Positions 1-8,357 of a DNA stretch of 64,000 nt are shown piece by piece. A program made the position numbers and the translations under genes. The DNA comes from Treponema denticola (GTDB lineage: Bacteria > Spirochaetota > Spirochaetia > Treponematales > Treponemataceae), in contig NZ_CP051302.1 in the NCBI RefSeq assembly GCF_024181405.1, positions 2,542,001-2,606,000 of the forward strand, given 5' to 3'. Each line of letters begins with the position of its first letter. The first letter of the stretch is position 1. A model generated the notes under the pieces. The model did not search any database. It worked only from the letters and a program-made list of their open reading frames with translations, and was not told where the DNA came from.

Positions 1-1984
1 TCTTTTCATGGAGGATTGTGTTTAACTCGCTTTCTTTTATCTTGATATTTGTAAGAGCTTCTGTTAGAGTTTCTTTTTGGGTTTGGATAGAAGAAAGCTT
101 TTGCTCCAAATTTATTTTTAAAGTATTTGCGGTTTGGGCTTCTTTAAAAAGAAGGGCGTCTTTTTCGGCTTCCTTTCCGGCTTGCGGAAGGAGGTCTTCT
201 ACTGTTTTTTCTGAGGGCATCTCTTTAAAAATAAAGGAAGCGTTTTTAAATTCTTCATTCAGATTGAAAAAAGACCGGTCAAGCTCCGCCAGCTGCTCCT
301 TGTGCCAGTCTGCATCTTTATTGCGGGCTGTGAGGCTGTTGCTGAAGTTCTCCTTATCGTGATTAAACTTTTCGATGCTGCGTTCACATTTTTGTATTTT
401 TTCGTCCAGCGAAAAAATACTTTCCGTATTTTCGACGGCGGGGGAAGGATGATGGATTGAGCCGCAGACAGGGCATGGCTCACCGTCTTTTAAGTGAACG
501 GCAAGGGCAGAGGCTTCTGCGTTTATTTCCAAATCTCTTTTTTCTTTTTTAAGTTTTTCAAAAAGCTCTTTTTCGATTTCGATGTCCTTTAAAATTAGCT
601 GTAAATCGTTGTAGTTTTTTTCGGCGGCCGCCTTATGGGTTGTGTAGAGCTTTGAGGCCTTTTCTTTTTTTACCGCAATATCAAAAAGTCTTTTTAGGTA
701 AGAAAGTTTTTGGGTTGAGGTTTCAGCCATTTCCTTTCTGTTATCGAGTTCGCTGATTATTTCAAGGTATTCCGAAACTTTGTCTTTTAGTTCCTGAATG
801 TTTTTTTCGGTTTGAGCAAGTTTTTCGGTGTTTTCTTTTTTTTGTAAAGAAAGACCTTTTTTTTCATAAGAGCGTTCTTCTATTTCTTTGTATACCTCGG
901 CAGCCCTTTTGAGGCGGTCGAGGCTTTGTTTTAGGGCCGTATTGTTTTCTTTTTCGGTTTCGATTTCTTTTTCTTGTGCTTTAAGAGAATCCAAAACTTG
1001 GGTTACGGCATTTAAGTCTTTTATCTTTTTTTCGATGTCGGCTTTATATTCGGCTATGTTGTTTTTCAGTTTTTTTACGGAATCGGCAAGCGCTGCAAGA
1101 GAGGAGGCTCTGCGGGCTTTTTCGACAGCTTCTTCCATCAGGCCTATTTCTTGTTTATGGGCATTGAGATTTTCAAGCCTTGTTTTTATTGTTGCAAGTT
1201 CTTCTTTTTTTTCTTTGAGAACCTTTGCCTGTTCTTTTTCGGAGATTTTTTCCTCGATTTTTTTTGATATTTTGTTATAATTTTTTTTGATAAGTTCTAT
1301 CTCTTTTTCAAAACTTTCTTTTTTTGAAGGATAGGAATCGGCATCGAATTCTTTGCCGAGGGCTTCAAGGGCATCTTGCGTGTTTTTTATCTTATAGGAC
1401 TCTGCTTTTTCTCTTTCCTTTAGGTTTTCCATTATTTTGGTGTAGCGTGAAATCGGAAAAAGCTCTTCAAGGGTTTCTTTTTTTTGGCTTGAGTTTTCGC
1501 GTAAAAAAGCGGCGAATTCGCCTTGGGGGAGGAGGACAATACGGGCAAATTCTTTTTCGTTTAGGTTTATTATGTTCAATATTTTTTTATCCGTGTCCCG
1601 CTTATTTGTAGAGCTTAAATCTTTCCAAGTTTTGCCGTCCCATTGAGCTAGGGCCGATTCTTCAGGGCTTTCGTTTTTCTTTCCCGGGCGTAAAAAAGGG
1701 AGCCTTCTAAAAATCCTGTATTTGGCAGGTCCCATAGTAAAGATAAGCTCAACCTCGGCCGTTTCCTCTTCGGGGGCAAACTGACTGCGGAGGCTGCGGG
1801 TAATTTGGGAGCGGCTCCCTAAAGGCTTTGAATAAAAGGCATAAGAGATTGCATCGAAGATGGTTGTTTTTCCGGCACCGGTTTTTCCGCAGACCAAAAA
1901 AATAGAATCCATGAGGCTAAAATCTATTGTGTGAGTTCCTCGAAAGGGGCCTATATTGGTTAGTATTAAAATTTCAGGCTTCAA
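1..1984 (-). CDS. sbcC: Nuclease SbcC, ATPase subunit (3' end outside window)
   Basis: Large SMC-like ATPase of the SbcCD (Mre11-Rad50 type) complex, which opens hairpins and trims DNA ends. The frame is open from a TTG start at 1984-1982 to the window edge, about 661 residues. The TTG lies 7 bases after a GGAGG, which decides the start. The N-terminus reads KPEILILTNIGPF, with Walker A GKTGAGKTT near residue 33. A long Lys/Glu-rich coiled coil follows, and a zinc-hook CPVC motif lies near residue 502, where Rad50 proteins dimerise. The C-terminal coiled coil and Walker B half are not in the window. It lies 23 bases downstream of sbcD in the same operon. Confidence 0.95.
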   Translation of the reverse strand, partial: MKPEILILTNIGPFRGTHTIDFSLMDSIFLVCGKTGAGKTTIFDAISYAFYSKPLGSRSQITRSLRSQFAPEEETAEVELIFTMGPAKYRIFRRLPFLRPGKKNESPEESALAQWDGKTWKDLSSTNKRDTDKKILNIINLNEKEFARIVLLPQGEFAAFLRENSSQKKETLEELFPISRYTKIMENLKEREKAESYKIKNTQDALEALGKEFDADSYPSKKESFEKEIELIKKNYNKISKKIEEKISEKEQAKVLKEKKEELATIKTRLENLNAHKQEIGLMEEAVEKARRASSLAALADSVKKLKNNIAEYKADIEKKIKDLNAVTQVLDSLKAQEKEIETEKENNTALKQSLDRLKRAAEVYKEIEERSYEKKGLSLQKKENTEKLAQTEKNIQELKDKVSEYLEIISELDNRKEMAETSTQKLSYLKRLFDIAVKKEKASKLYTTHKAAAEKNYNDLQLILKDIEIEKELFEKLKKEKRDLEINAEASALAVHLKDGEPCPVCGSIHHPSPAVENTESIFSLDEKIQKCERSIEKFNHDKENFSNSLTARNKDADWHKEQLAELDRSFFNLNEEFKNASFIFKEMPSEKTVEDLLPQAGKEAEKDALLFKEAQTANTLKINLEQKLSSIQTQKETLTEALTNIKIKESELNTILHEK

Positions 1985-2007
1985 ATTTATTCCTCCGGTA
2001 ATGTCTC

Positions 2008-3159
2008 TTATGTAAACTGCTCTTTGCAAAGGCTTTTGAAAAGCTCCTGTTTTTTTGCGGAGGGCTCTTCATCTATGGCCTTTTCAAAAAGCATAAAGTT
2101 TTCGAAGATGACATCTTCGTCTTCAATATTCTTTTTTAATATATGAATTTGCTCCTCGTCTTTTAATTCGGCGGCGACAGCTTCTTGATGCAGGTTTAAA
2201 AGATATGGAAATTTTTGCTGTAAAAGGCTCATCGGGCTTTGAATGACGGCGGAACCTGTAAGATTTATTTCTAAAAAATCGTCTTTATAGGCATCGAATT
2301 TGTCGGTATTGAAAAATTCGAAAAAACTGCCCTCTAGACGGCTCATCTTCCGCAATGGGCTAATCGGAATTTTTTCGACTCTTACCGGGAAGCCTTGCGT
2401 TTTACAGTCTATATCTACGGATAGGACAACCTTTTCGGTTGAACATTCATCGAAGGCGTATGTCAGGGGGGCTCCGGAATAGTACATCCTGTCGGTAACT
2501 TTCTGCATTTTGTGTAAGTGGCCCAAGGCCGTATAGGTAAAAAAATCAAATAAGGCGGGCGAAACATACTCAGCAGTGCCTAAAAAAGCTCTTTCGGATG
2601 AGGAGCTTTCTCCATTTAGGGTAAAAATATGGGCGGCCAAAACCGAAGGCATTGAGGGGTCTACAGCTTCTTTTAAGCGGCGGGAGGCTTCTTGAGCCAT
2701 CTCGGACTGAGATGTCAGCTTTAACTCCGAATTTTCTTCGGAAAATGAGCCTAAATGTAAAAAAGGCATTAAAAAAAATTGAACTTTTTCTCCATTTTGT
2801 GCTATAATGATAGGTGAGCATAATTTGCCGATGTCTGCAGCAATGTGGATATTACTCGAGCTTAAAATTTTGGAGCCGAAGGAGAGCCTTTCGGCGGAAT
2901 CATGGTTTCCGGGTATGATAAACACGGCTGTATCAGGACAGTCCTTATGGACGGCGGATAAAAATGAATCGAAGAGAGCTACATATTCTGCAGGAGGAAT
3001 AGAACGGTCGTAGATATCGCCTGCAATAATAAGGGCTGCATAATCGTCTTTTAAAAGAATTTTATGAATATCATCGAGCATTTTTTTCTGTCTTTCTATC
3101 TGGGGAGATTCATATAGGCTTTTCCCCAAATGCAGATCGGCGGTATGCAAAATTTTCAT
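2008..3159 (-). CDS. sbcD: Nuclease SbcD, Mre11-like subunit
   Basis: Metallophosphoesterase nuclease partner of SbcC. The calcineurin-like motifs are in order: DLHLGK (residues 8-13), AGDIYDR (about 46-52), PGNHDS (about 84-89), then AAHIFT and GHLHK for the later metal histidines. A length of 383 residues is normal for SbcD. The C-terminal half is the capping domain that contacts SbcC. It is the first gene of sbcDC and is divergent from the chemoreceptor-like gene, with only 46 bases between the two starts, so their promoters must overlap. Confidence 0.95.
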   Translation of the reverse strand: MKILHTADLHLGKSLYESPQIERQKKMLDDIHKILLKDDYAALIIAGDIYDRSIPPAEYVALFDSFLSAVHKDCPDTAVFIIPGNHDSAERLSFGSKILSSSNIHIAADIGKLCSPIIIAQNGEKVQFFLMPFLHLGSFSEENSELKLTSQSEMAQEASRRLKEAVDPSMPSVLAAHIFTLNGESSSSERAFLGTAEYVSPALFDFFTYTALGHLHKMQKVTDRMYYSGAPLTYAFDECSTEKVVLSVDIDCKTQGFPVRVEKIPISPLRKMSRLEGSFFEFFNTDKFDAYKDDFLEINLTGSAVIQSPMSLLQQKFPYLLNLHQEAVAAELKDEEQIHILKKNIEDEDVIFENFMLFEKAIDEEPSAKKQELFKSLCKEQFT

Positions 3160-3205
3160 ACTTTATAATGTATGGGTATTTAAGGATTATGTAAAGGACA
3201 TTGGA

Positions 3206-4804
3206 ATGAAAAACTACATAAAAATCGCTTTTTCTTTGTGCGGTATTGCTTTGGCGATAGGGATAGGAGGAGCGGCTTTTCTTATTGCTGCAAAACCTTC
3301 GTCGGATTTTCAACTCAAGACGGATTATCTACTTGAGTACAGGTTTTATCTTGCAAGTTTAAAGGCGGATATGTACAGGACCGCAAGCAAGGATGGGGAA
3401 TTTTCGGTTCAAAATCTTAAAGCAAAAATAAAGGAAACCGTTAATTCCTTTGAAAATTTAAAAAAACTTTCAGCTGCCGACAAAAGCGATTCTAACTTAA
3501 GGTTTGCATACAATGATTATGAGAGTTCAAATGATAAACTTTTTAAAAGTATAGAGTCTTGGAGGCAGGAGTTTGAACTTACCGGAGATTCTTCGGCAAA
3601 AGCCTTTATGCCTGTTTTAAAGGAATTCGATGCCGTACAAAACAGTTTTGAAAGGCTTAGAAAAGAATATAAGGACGGATTTACAAAGCAGGAAAAAAGG
3701 TCTAAGACTCTTGCCGTCTTATTGATTGTTTTAGCCTGGGGTATAGGTGTATTTTTAACTTGGCTTGTTTCTTCGGTTATATACAAACTTTATATAGAAA
3801 GAGAAAGGGCTAAAAAAGCAAAGCTCAGGCTCCATGTCGGGCCTAAAACCGAGGTGCCAAGATCTTCGTCTGATGGGCCGGCAGATAAAATATTGTCTGT
3901 ACAAAGCCCAAGTTCAAGCACTTCTTCGATAAGCGACACTTCGGTAAATGCCGCTCCGCTAAAAACTGCTTCAATAAGCTCTGCTACGATAAGCAACGCA
4001 ACGGCCGAGGTACCCGAAAAAAGCCTCTTGCAGCCGGTTATGGTGCAAGGCTCTTATGCCGAAACGGCCCCTGTCCGTATCGGAGAATCACCTGTTTCTA
4101 TCGAAAGTTCGCCCGTTTATCTCAAGCTTCAAAACGATTATAAAGAATTAAAAGAAATGTCTGACGAGTTAAACGGCGCCTATAATGAGCTGCAAGCAAA
4201 ATATAGTGAGCTGGGTTCCTCATATAAGAAGCTGCAGGAGTCATTGAAGCAAGGCGATGAAAAGAAAGCCGAAAAATGTGAAACGGTAAAAGTATTTTTG
4301 ACCGATATACAGATGGAAGCTGCCGAAGCTCAAGAAGATGCTCAGGCCGCACAAGAACTTGTCGATACCTTCCAGGGCGGGCATAAACTATTTAAATCCA
4401 CTTACGAAAAAATCGTCCATATAAATCAGAGTATTGCGGATATACAGGAAATGGCGGAGGTTATAGCCGGCATTGCCGAGCAGACAAAGATGCTTAGTAT
4501 GAATGCCGCCATCGAAGCAGCCCATGCCGGAGACGCCGGAAAGGGTTTTGCCGTTGTAGCCGAAGAATTGGGCCGCTTGGCCGCTGCTTCGGTTGAAAGC
4601 TCTGCCGGAATAGGAAAAACGGTAATTGAGGTGGTAAAAAATATTTCGTTTATGGCAAAAAGCAGCGAGGATCTGGATAAGGCCTTTAACGATATAAATA
4701 TAAAAACAAATCAGGTTTATACAACCGTTATGAATTTTTCGGATAGAATGATTCAAACCTTCCAAAAAACAGACAATGTTTTAAAAGGCCTTGACACAGT
4801 TTAG
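3206..4804 (+). CDS. Short chemoreceptor-like signalling protein without HAMP
   Basis: A 532-residue membrane protein with the MCP signalling hairpin. TM1 is about residues 7-28 and TM2 about 168-190, enclosing a helical periplasmic domain of about 135 residues. TM2 is followed not by a recognisable HAMP domain but by a Ser/Thr-rich linker of about 100 residues and a coiled coil near 310-345. The tip region ([34 protein letters not shown]) is canonical for contact with CheA/CheW. The signalling domain is short and ends without a CheR-binding pentapeptide. The periplasmic ligand is unknown. An MCP-type role is confident; coupling to the standard flagellar pathway is less sure. Confidence 0.85.
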   Translation: MKNYIKIAFSLCGIALAIGIGGAAFLIAAKPSSDFQLKTDYLLEYRFYLASLKADMYRTASKDGEFSVQNLKAKIKETVNSFENLKKLSAADKSDSNLRFAYNDYESSNDKLFKSIESWRQEFELTGDSSAKAFMPVLKEFDAVQNSFERLRKEYKDGFTKQEKRSKTLAVLLIVLAWGIGVFLTWLVSSVIYKLYIERERAKKAKLRLHVGPKTEVPRSSSDGPADKILSVQSPSSSTSSISDTSVNAAPLKTASISSATISNATAEVPEKSLLQPVMVQGSYAETAPVRIGESPVSIESSPVYLKLQNDYKELKEMSDELNGAYNELQAKYSELGSSYKKLQESLKQGDEKKAEKCETVKVFLTDIQMEAAEAQEDAQAAQELVDTFQGGHKLFKSTYEKIVHINQSIADIQEMAEVIAGIAEQTKMLSMNAAIEAAHAGDAGKGFAVVAEELGRLAAASVESSAGIGKTVIEVVKNISFMAKSSEDLDKAFNDINIKTNQVYTTVMNFSDRMIQTFQKTDNVLKGLDTV

Positions 4805-4819
4805 CAATTATAGTATTAT
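4791..4819 (+). promoter_or_regulatory. Sigma-70-type promoter for the GntR/ABC operon
   Basis: TTGACA (4791-4796), a 17-base spacer, then TATTAT (4814-4819). The -35 box lies inside the last codons of the upstream chemoreceptor-like gene. The predicted transcript starts near 4826, about 43 bases before the GTG start of the regulator. YtrA-type regulators usually repress their own operon, so an operator is expected here, but no clear palindrome was seen. Confidence 0.7.
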
Positions 4820-4868
4820 AGACAGATAGAAGAGTCGTTTTACTTAAACTTTGCGGAGGTTCTTTTTT

Positions 4869-5228
4869 GTGAAAGTTATATATGATCAAAATCGCCCGAT
4901 ATATTTACAAATAGTTGAAAAAATCAAATGTAAAATTGTCTATGGCGAGCTTAAACCGGGGGATAAAATTCCTTCAATGAGCGACATGTCCGTTGAGATG
5001 GATGTAAATCCGAATACGATATTCAGAGTATATAAGCAGCTTGAAGGTGAAGGTATAACGGAATCGAAACGCGGACTAGGCAGTTTTGTTGTAAATGAGC
5101 CCGATTTGGTAGGAAAATTGACGGAAGAGATGGCGGATCAGATTATCTTGCCGGCTATCGAAGGCTTAAAGAATCTGAAGTTTTCTGATGAACAAATAAT
5201 TGAGTCTATAAAAGCAAAACTAGAATAA
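4869..5228 (+). CDS. GntR-family (YtrA subfamily) transcriptional regulator
   Basis: A 119-residue regulator from the GTG at 4869, chosen because GCGGAGG lies 9 bases upstream; an upstream in-frame TTG would overlap that ribosome site. It has the N-terminal winged helix typical of GntR (PIYLQIVEKIK, GDKIPSMSDMS, NPNTIFRVYKQLE) and only a short C-terminal dimerisation helix, as in YtrA rather than FadR or HutC types. It is the first gene of a three-gene operon with an ABC ATPase and permease and is likely the operon's repressor. Its inducer is unknown; in related Firmicute operons cell-wall antibiotics are the signal. Confidence 0.9.
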   Translation: MKVIYDQNRPIYLQIVEKIKCKIVYGELKPGDKIPSMSDMSVEMDVNPNTIFRVYKQLEGEGITESKRGLGSFVVNEPDLVGKLTEEMADQIILPAIEGLKNLKFSDEQIIESIKAKLE

Positions 5229-5245
5229 TTTTTTTGGAGAAAAAA

Positions 5246-5947
5246 ATGAGTACAATACTTGAAACGGAACACTTAAAAAAGACATACTTGGGGAAAAAAA
5301 CTGCTCTTTATGATGTCAGTCTCAAGGTAGAAAGCGGAAGAATCTACGGCCTTTTGGGGCCGAACGGTTCGGGAAAAACAACCTTTTTAAAAATAATTGC
5401 CGGACTTATAAAACCGACTGCCGGCAATTTTAAGGTATGCGGAAAAGAATTCGGCATAGATACAAAAAAGATTGTAGCCTTTTTGCCGGATAAAAATGTC
5501 GTATATCCTTGGATGACTTCGGAAGATGCCATTAATTTTTATGCCGATTTTTTTGAAGATTTTGATAAGAACAAGGCCTTGGAAATGCTTAAATTTATGA
5601 AGCTGGAGCCAAAACAGACCGTAAAAACTATGTCGAAAGGTATGATCGAAAAACTTAATTTAAGCCTTACCTTTTCGAGGGCTTCAAAGCTGTATATTTT
5701 GGATGAACCGCTGGGCGGCACAGACCCTGTAGCCAGAGAGCAGATTATTAAAACTATAATCAAAACATGGACTGAAGAAAGTGCAATCCTAATAACAACT
5801 CATCTGGTTTCGGATATAGAACATGTATTTAATGACGTAGCCTTTTTAAAAGAAGGCGAGATTGTTTTGGAAGGCGATGCGGAAGATTTGCGTACTACAA
5901 GAGGCAAATCTATTTATCAAATCTATCTTGATGTTTTTGGAGCATAA
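5246..5947 (+). CDS. ABC transporter ATP-binding protein (YtrB/CcmA type)
   Basis: A 233-residue nucleotide-binding protein from the ATG at 5246, 6 bases after TGGAGA. Walker A is GPNGSGKTT (about residues 37-45), the signature is a degenerate MSKGMIEKLN, and Walker B is LYILDEPLGG, followed by TTHLVSD with the switch histidine. The signature SKGM in place of SGGQ is usual in this exporter group. It lies 17 bases after the regulator and 1 base before the permease. With the permease it should form an ABC-2-like exporter; the substrate cannot be read from the sequence. Confidence 0.9.
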   Translation: MSTILETEHLKKTYLGKKTALYDVSLKVESGRIYGLLGPNGSGKTTFLKIIAGLIKPTAGNFKVCGKEFGIDTKKIVAFLPDKNVVYPWMTSEDAINFYADFFEDFDKNKALEMLKFMKLEPKQTVKTMSKGMIEKLNLSLTFSRASKLYILDEPLGGTDPVAREQIIKTIIKTWTEESAILITTHLVSDIEHVFNDVAFLKEGEIVLEGDAEDLRTTRGKSIYQIYLDVFGA

Positions 5948-5948
5948 A

Positions 5949-6770
5949 ATGGGAAGAATTTTTAAATATGAAATAAGGCGAAGGCTGAATACTATTTTGA
6001 TTTTAAGCGGAACTATGATTGTATTGTCGATCGGCTCAATGGTTCTATTAGGTATTTTTAAGACGCCTTTCAGTTCAATGGGAACGACGGGAAACCTGTG
6101 GCTGGGTTTAACTTTTTTTGCCCTTGCCTTTATACCCCTTGTAATGTTTTTTACATGCAGCAACGGGCATATAGATGAACTTTTGTACAAGGACACCAAC
6201 TACCTTATGCTTACCATCCCTATAAGAAGCGAAGCTATACTGGGAGGCCGAATTCTCGCAGGTTTTGTGGAATATTTAATATACTCTTTGATTGCATGTA
6301 TATTTTTTATAGTAATAGGAGCCCAGCAAGCTGTTTTTTATGGACAGGCCGGACAAACTCTTATATCTGTTTTGGGGGATGTATTCTATCAGATATTTGT
6401 TCAGAATTTCCTTCCCTTTCTTTACGGCGTTTTATTATTGGTTTCAGCATTTTTACTTGTAGGAACGGCTTTTATGTTTGTTAAGGCTTTAACCCGTTCT
6501 TTTATAAGAAAAAAGATGGCAGCTCAAATTATTGCAGTAATTCTTTTTATTTTAATTTTTGAACGAATAATAGCCTTAGGAACTTATTTAAGTACAAGAT
6601 GGGATCTTGTGCAGTATATAGACCTAAGACTTATGTCTTCCCAGTATTATAACTTTGTAAATATTCAGCCGCTGCCGGTTCATTTGGTTACAATAATTAT
6701 GACAATGCTTATTTCAGCCGGTTTTTTTGCGGCTACAAGTTGGTTATTCGATAAAAAGGTTGAGCTGTAA
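5949..6770 (+). CDS. ABC-2-type membrane permease
   Basis: A 273-residue integral membrane protein starting at the ATG at 5949, one base after the ATPase stop. An in-frame start inside the ATPase gene is possible but less economical. About six hydrophobic segments can be seen: near residues 17-40, 48-70, 100-125, 150-180, 195-215 and 240-262. It has the layout of the YtrC/YtrD group of ABC-2 permeases, with a large membrane-embedded second half. It is the last gene of the GntR-ABC operon. Confidence 0.85.
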   Translation: MGRIFKYEIRRRLNTILILSGTMIVLSIGSMVLLGIFKTPFSSMGTTGNLWLGLTFFALAFIPLVMFFTCSNGHIDELLYKDTNYLMLTIPIRSEAILGGRILAGFVEYLIYSLIACIFFIVIGAQQAVFYGQAGQTLISVLGDVFYQIFVQNFLPFLYGVLLLVSAFLLVGTAFMFVKALTRSFIRKKMAAQIIAVILFILIFERIIALGTYLSTRWDLVQYIDLRLMSSQYYNFVNIQPLPVHLVTIIMTMLISAGFFAATSWLFDKKVEL

Positions 6771-6793
6771 TTTAATTGCGGCAAAGGAGATCC

Positions 6794-7039
6794 TTATAGG
6801 GCTTCTATTTCTTCAACAGGAAGCCCTGTTCCTTCGGCTATTTTATTGATATCAAAGCCAAACTGCTTAAAAGCCTTAGCCGTTTCAAGAGCTTTTTGAT
6901 GGGCCCCTTTATCAAGACCTCGCGGAATGTCTAAGACACATTCCAATAAATCCTGTAGTACATCTTTGTTTTCTTCAACTCCGAATACGCGCTTAAAAGC
7001 GTAGTCATTGCGGAGGGTTATTTTAAATAGTTGCTTCAT
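6794..7039 (-). pseudogene. Internally deleted Rpn-family nuclease/transposase gene
   Basis: An 81-residue frame that joins the two ends of a much longer family. The N-terminus (NDYAFKRVFG, then DLLECVLDIP) is the start of Rpn/PD-(D/E)XK transposase-like proteins, which usually run to about 250-300 residues. From residue 40 on (the ALETAKAFKQFGFDINKIAEGTG stretch, ending EIEAL) it is the typical C-terminal tail. The nuclease core with its catalytic residues is missing, and the join is in frame. It is a remnant unless the mini-protein has a regulatory use. A second tail fragment of the same family lies at 18,590-18,640. Confidence 0.75.
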
Positions 7040-7174
7040 TTTTCAACTCTCATAATTTTTTTAAAAAGAGAAAAAATTTTCCCCTTTTCATAATTATTAT
7101 AGAAATTGCTTGTAACAAATAGTAAAATTTAAAATATTAAGTCTATAATTTGATAAATATTCAGTAAGCAATAG

Positions 7175-7203
7175 TTGACATTATTTAAAATCTGTGCTTA
7201 AAT
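7175..7203 (+). promoter_or_regulatory. Promoter placing transcription start at the DUF3793 start codon
   Basis: TTGACA (7175-7180), a 17-base spacer, then TTAAAT (7198-7203) preceded by an extended -10 TGC. The expected transcription start is about 7210, the A of the ATG of the next gene. That gene has no real Shine-Dalgarno site, so the mRNA may be leaderless. Confidence 0.55.
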
Positions 7204-7209
7204 AGGTTT

Positions 7210-7794
7210 ATGTTGAGTATTGCTAACATCGAATATAATTTAGCTTATTCTTGTGCTCCTTGTTTGGCAGGGATTAAACCTTCGAATTTGATTTCAGTAT
7301 CGGCAGAGGATTTTAAGCAATTTTTTTTGCTTGATAAGGATTTGCTTGAAGCTAAGGGTTTCTACTTAAAAGTGTTGTGTGCCTGTGAACGGGGCGTGCA
7401 GATTCTTTTATATAAAAAAGATTCTCTTGAGACTTTGATTAAAGATGAAAGGGTACAAGCTGCTTTATTAATGTTCGGGTATGAGCCGGGGATGAGTTTG
7501 GAAGATATGCTAAATCTTTTGGCATCCAGAATGCACAGCTCGCAGGCAGACAGGCATTGTAAGAGATGCTGTTCTTTTCCGCATGAGATAGGGCTTTTTT
7601 TGGGTTATCCCGTATACGATGTTTTGGAATATTACAGACGGAATGGAGAAGGCTGTATTTTTTCGGGCTATTGGAAGGTTTATTCAGACGCCGAAAAGGC
7701 AGCCGAAATTTTTAACCGATATAATGAATGCAAAAAGCATTTTGCTTTGCAGATAGAAAAGGGCTTAAGACTTTACGATTTGTTAAGTGCTTAA
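7210..7794 (+). CDS. DUF3793 family protein
   Basis: A 194-residue soluble protein of the DUF3793 family, recognised from the opening with CAPCLAGIKPSNL and the central HCKRCCSFPHEIGLFLGYP region. The function of the family is not established. It has several conserved Cys and His residues, including a CERG segment and C-x2-CC. It is followed after 33 bases by a flavodoxin; this pairing suggests a redox or metal-linked role. No Shine-Dalgarno is visible at the ATG. Confidence 0.8.
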   Translation: MLSIANIEYNLAYSCAPCLAGIKPSNLISVSAEDFKQFFLLDKDLLEAKGFYLKVLCACERGVQILLYKKDSLETLIKDERVQAALLMFGYEPGMSLEDMLNLLASRMHSSQADRHCKRCCSFPHEIGLFLGYPVYDVLEYYRRNGEGCIFSGYWKVYSDAEKAAEIFNRYNECKKHFALQIEKGLRLYDLLSA

Positions 7795-7827
7795 TCTTTA
7801 ATTAATTTTTAACCATTGGAGGTTTTT

Positions 7828-8265
7828 ATGGCAAAAATTGCTGTTATTTATTGGAGCGGAACGGGAAATACTCAGTCTATGGCTGAATCCGTTCTTGAAG
7901 GTTTAAAAGCCGGCGGAGCAGAGGCTTCTATTTTTACCGTTTCGGAATTCGGCTCGAAGAACATTGATGATTATGACAAGATTGCATTCGGATGCCCCGC
8001 AATGGGAGCCGAAGAGCTTGAGCCGGATGAATTTGAGCCCTTCTTTGCTTCTATTGAAGGAAAACTGTCCGGCAAAAAAATTGCCTTGTTCGGTTCGTAT
8101 GAATGGGCCGGTGAAGGTTCGGGCGGAGAATGGATGAGAAACTGGGAAGCAAGATCTAAGGATAAGGGTGCCGACTTATTTGAAGAAGGCTTGATTATCT
8201 ACGATGCTCCCACCGCTGCAGGAAAAGAAAAGTGTAAAGAATTCGGTGAAAGATTTGCAAAATAA
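7828..8265 (+). CDS. Flavodoxin
   Basis: A short-chain flavodoxin of 145 residues, an FMN one-electron carrier in the cytoplasm. The start is the ATG at 7828, 5 bases after GGAGG. The phosphate-binding loop is WSGTGNT (residues 9-15); [10 protein letters not shown] and the [15 protein letters not shown] region form the other flavin-contact loops. It lies downstream of the DUF3793 gene and ends at a strong hairpin terminator. Its redox partners are not in the window. Confidence 0.95.
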   Translation: MAKIAVIYWSGTGNTQSMAESVLEGLKAGGAEASIFTVSEFGSKNIDDYDKIAFGCPAMGAEELEPDEFEPFFASIEGKLSGKKIALFGSYEWAGEGSGGEWMRNWEARSKDKGADLFEEGLIIYDAPTAAGKEKCKEFGERFAK

Positions 8266-8311
8266 ATCCTGTTTGTTTTTATAATTAAAAAAGTTTAAAA
8301 ATTGATTTTTA

Positions 8312-8353
8312 GGGCCTAAAGAACGGCAGCCTAGCCTGCCGTTCTTTAGGCCC
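8312..8353. terminator. Bidirectional terminator after flavodoxin
   Basis: A perfect 18-bp stem (8312-8329 with 8336-8353) around a 6-base loop, followed by T6 on the plus strand and T-rich sequence on the minus strand. It ends the flavodoxin transcript and can also end the opposing giant gene, whose stop codon lies at the edge of the T tract. Confidence 0.9.
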
Positions 8354-8357
8354 TTTT

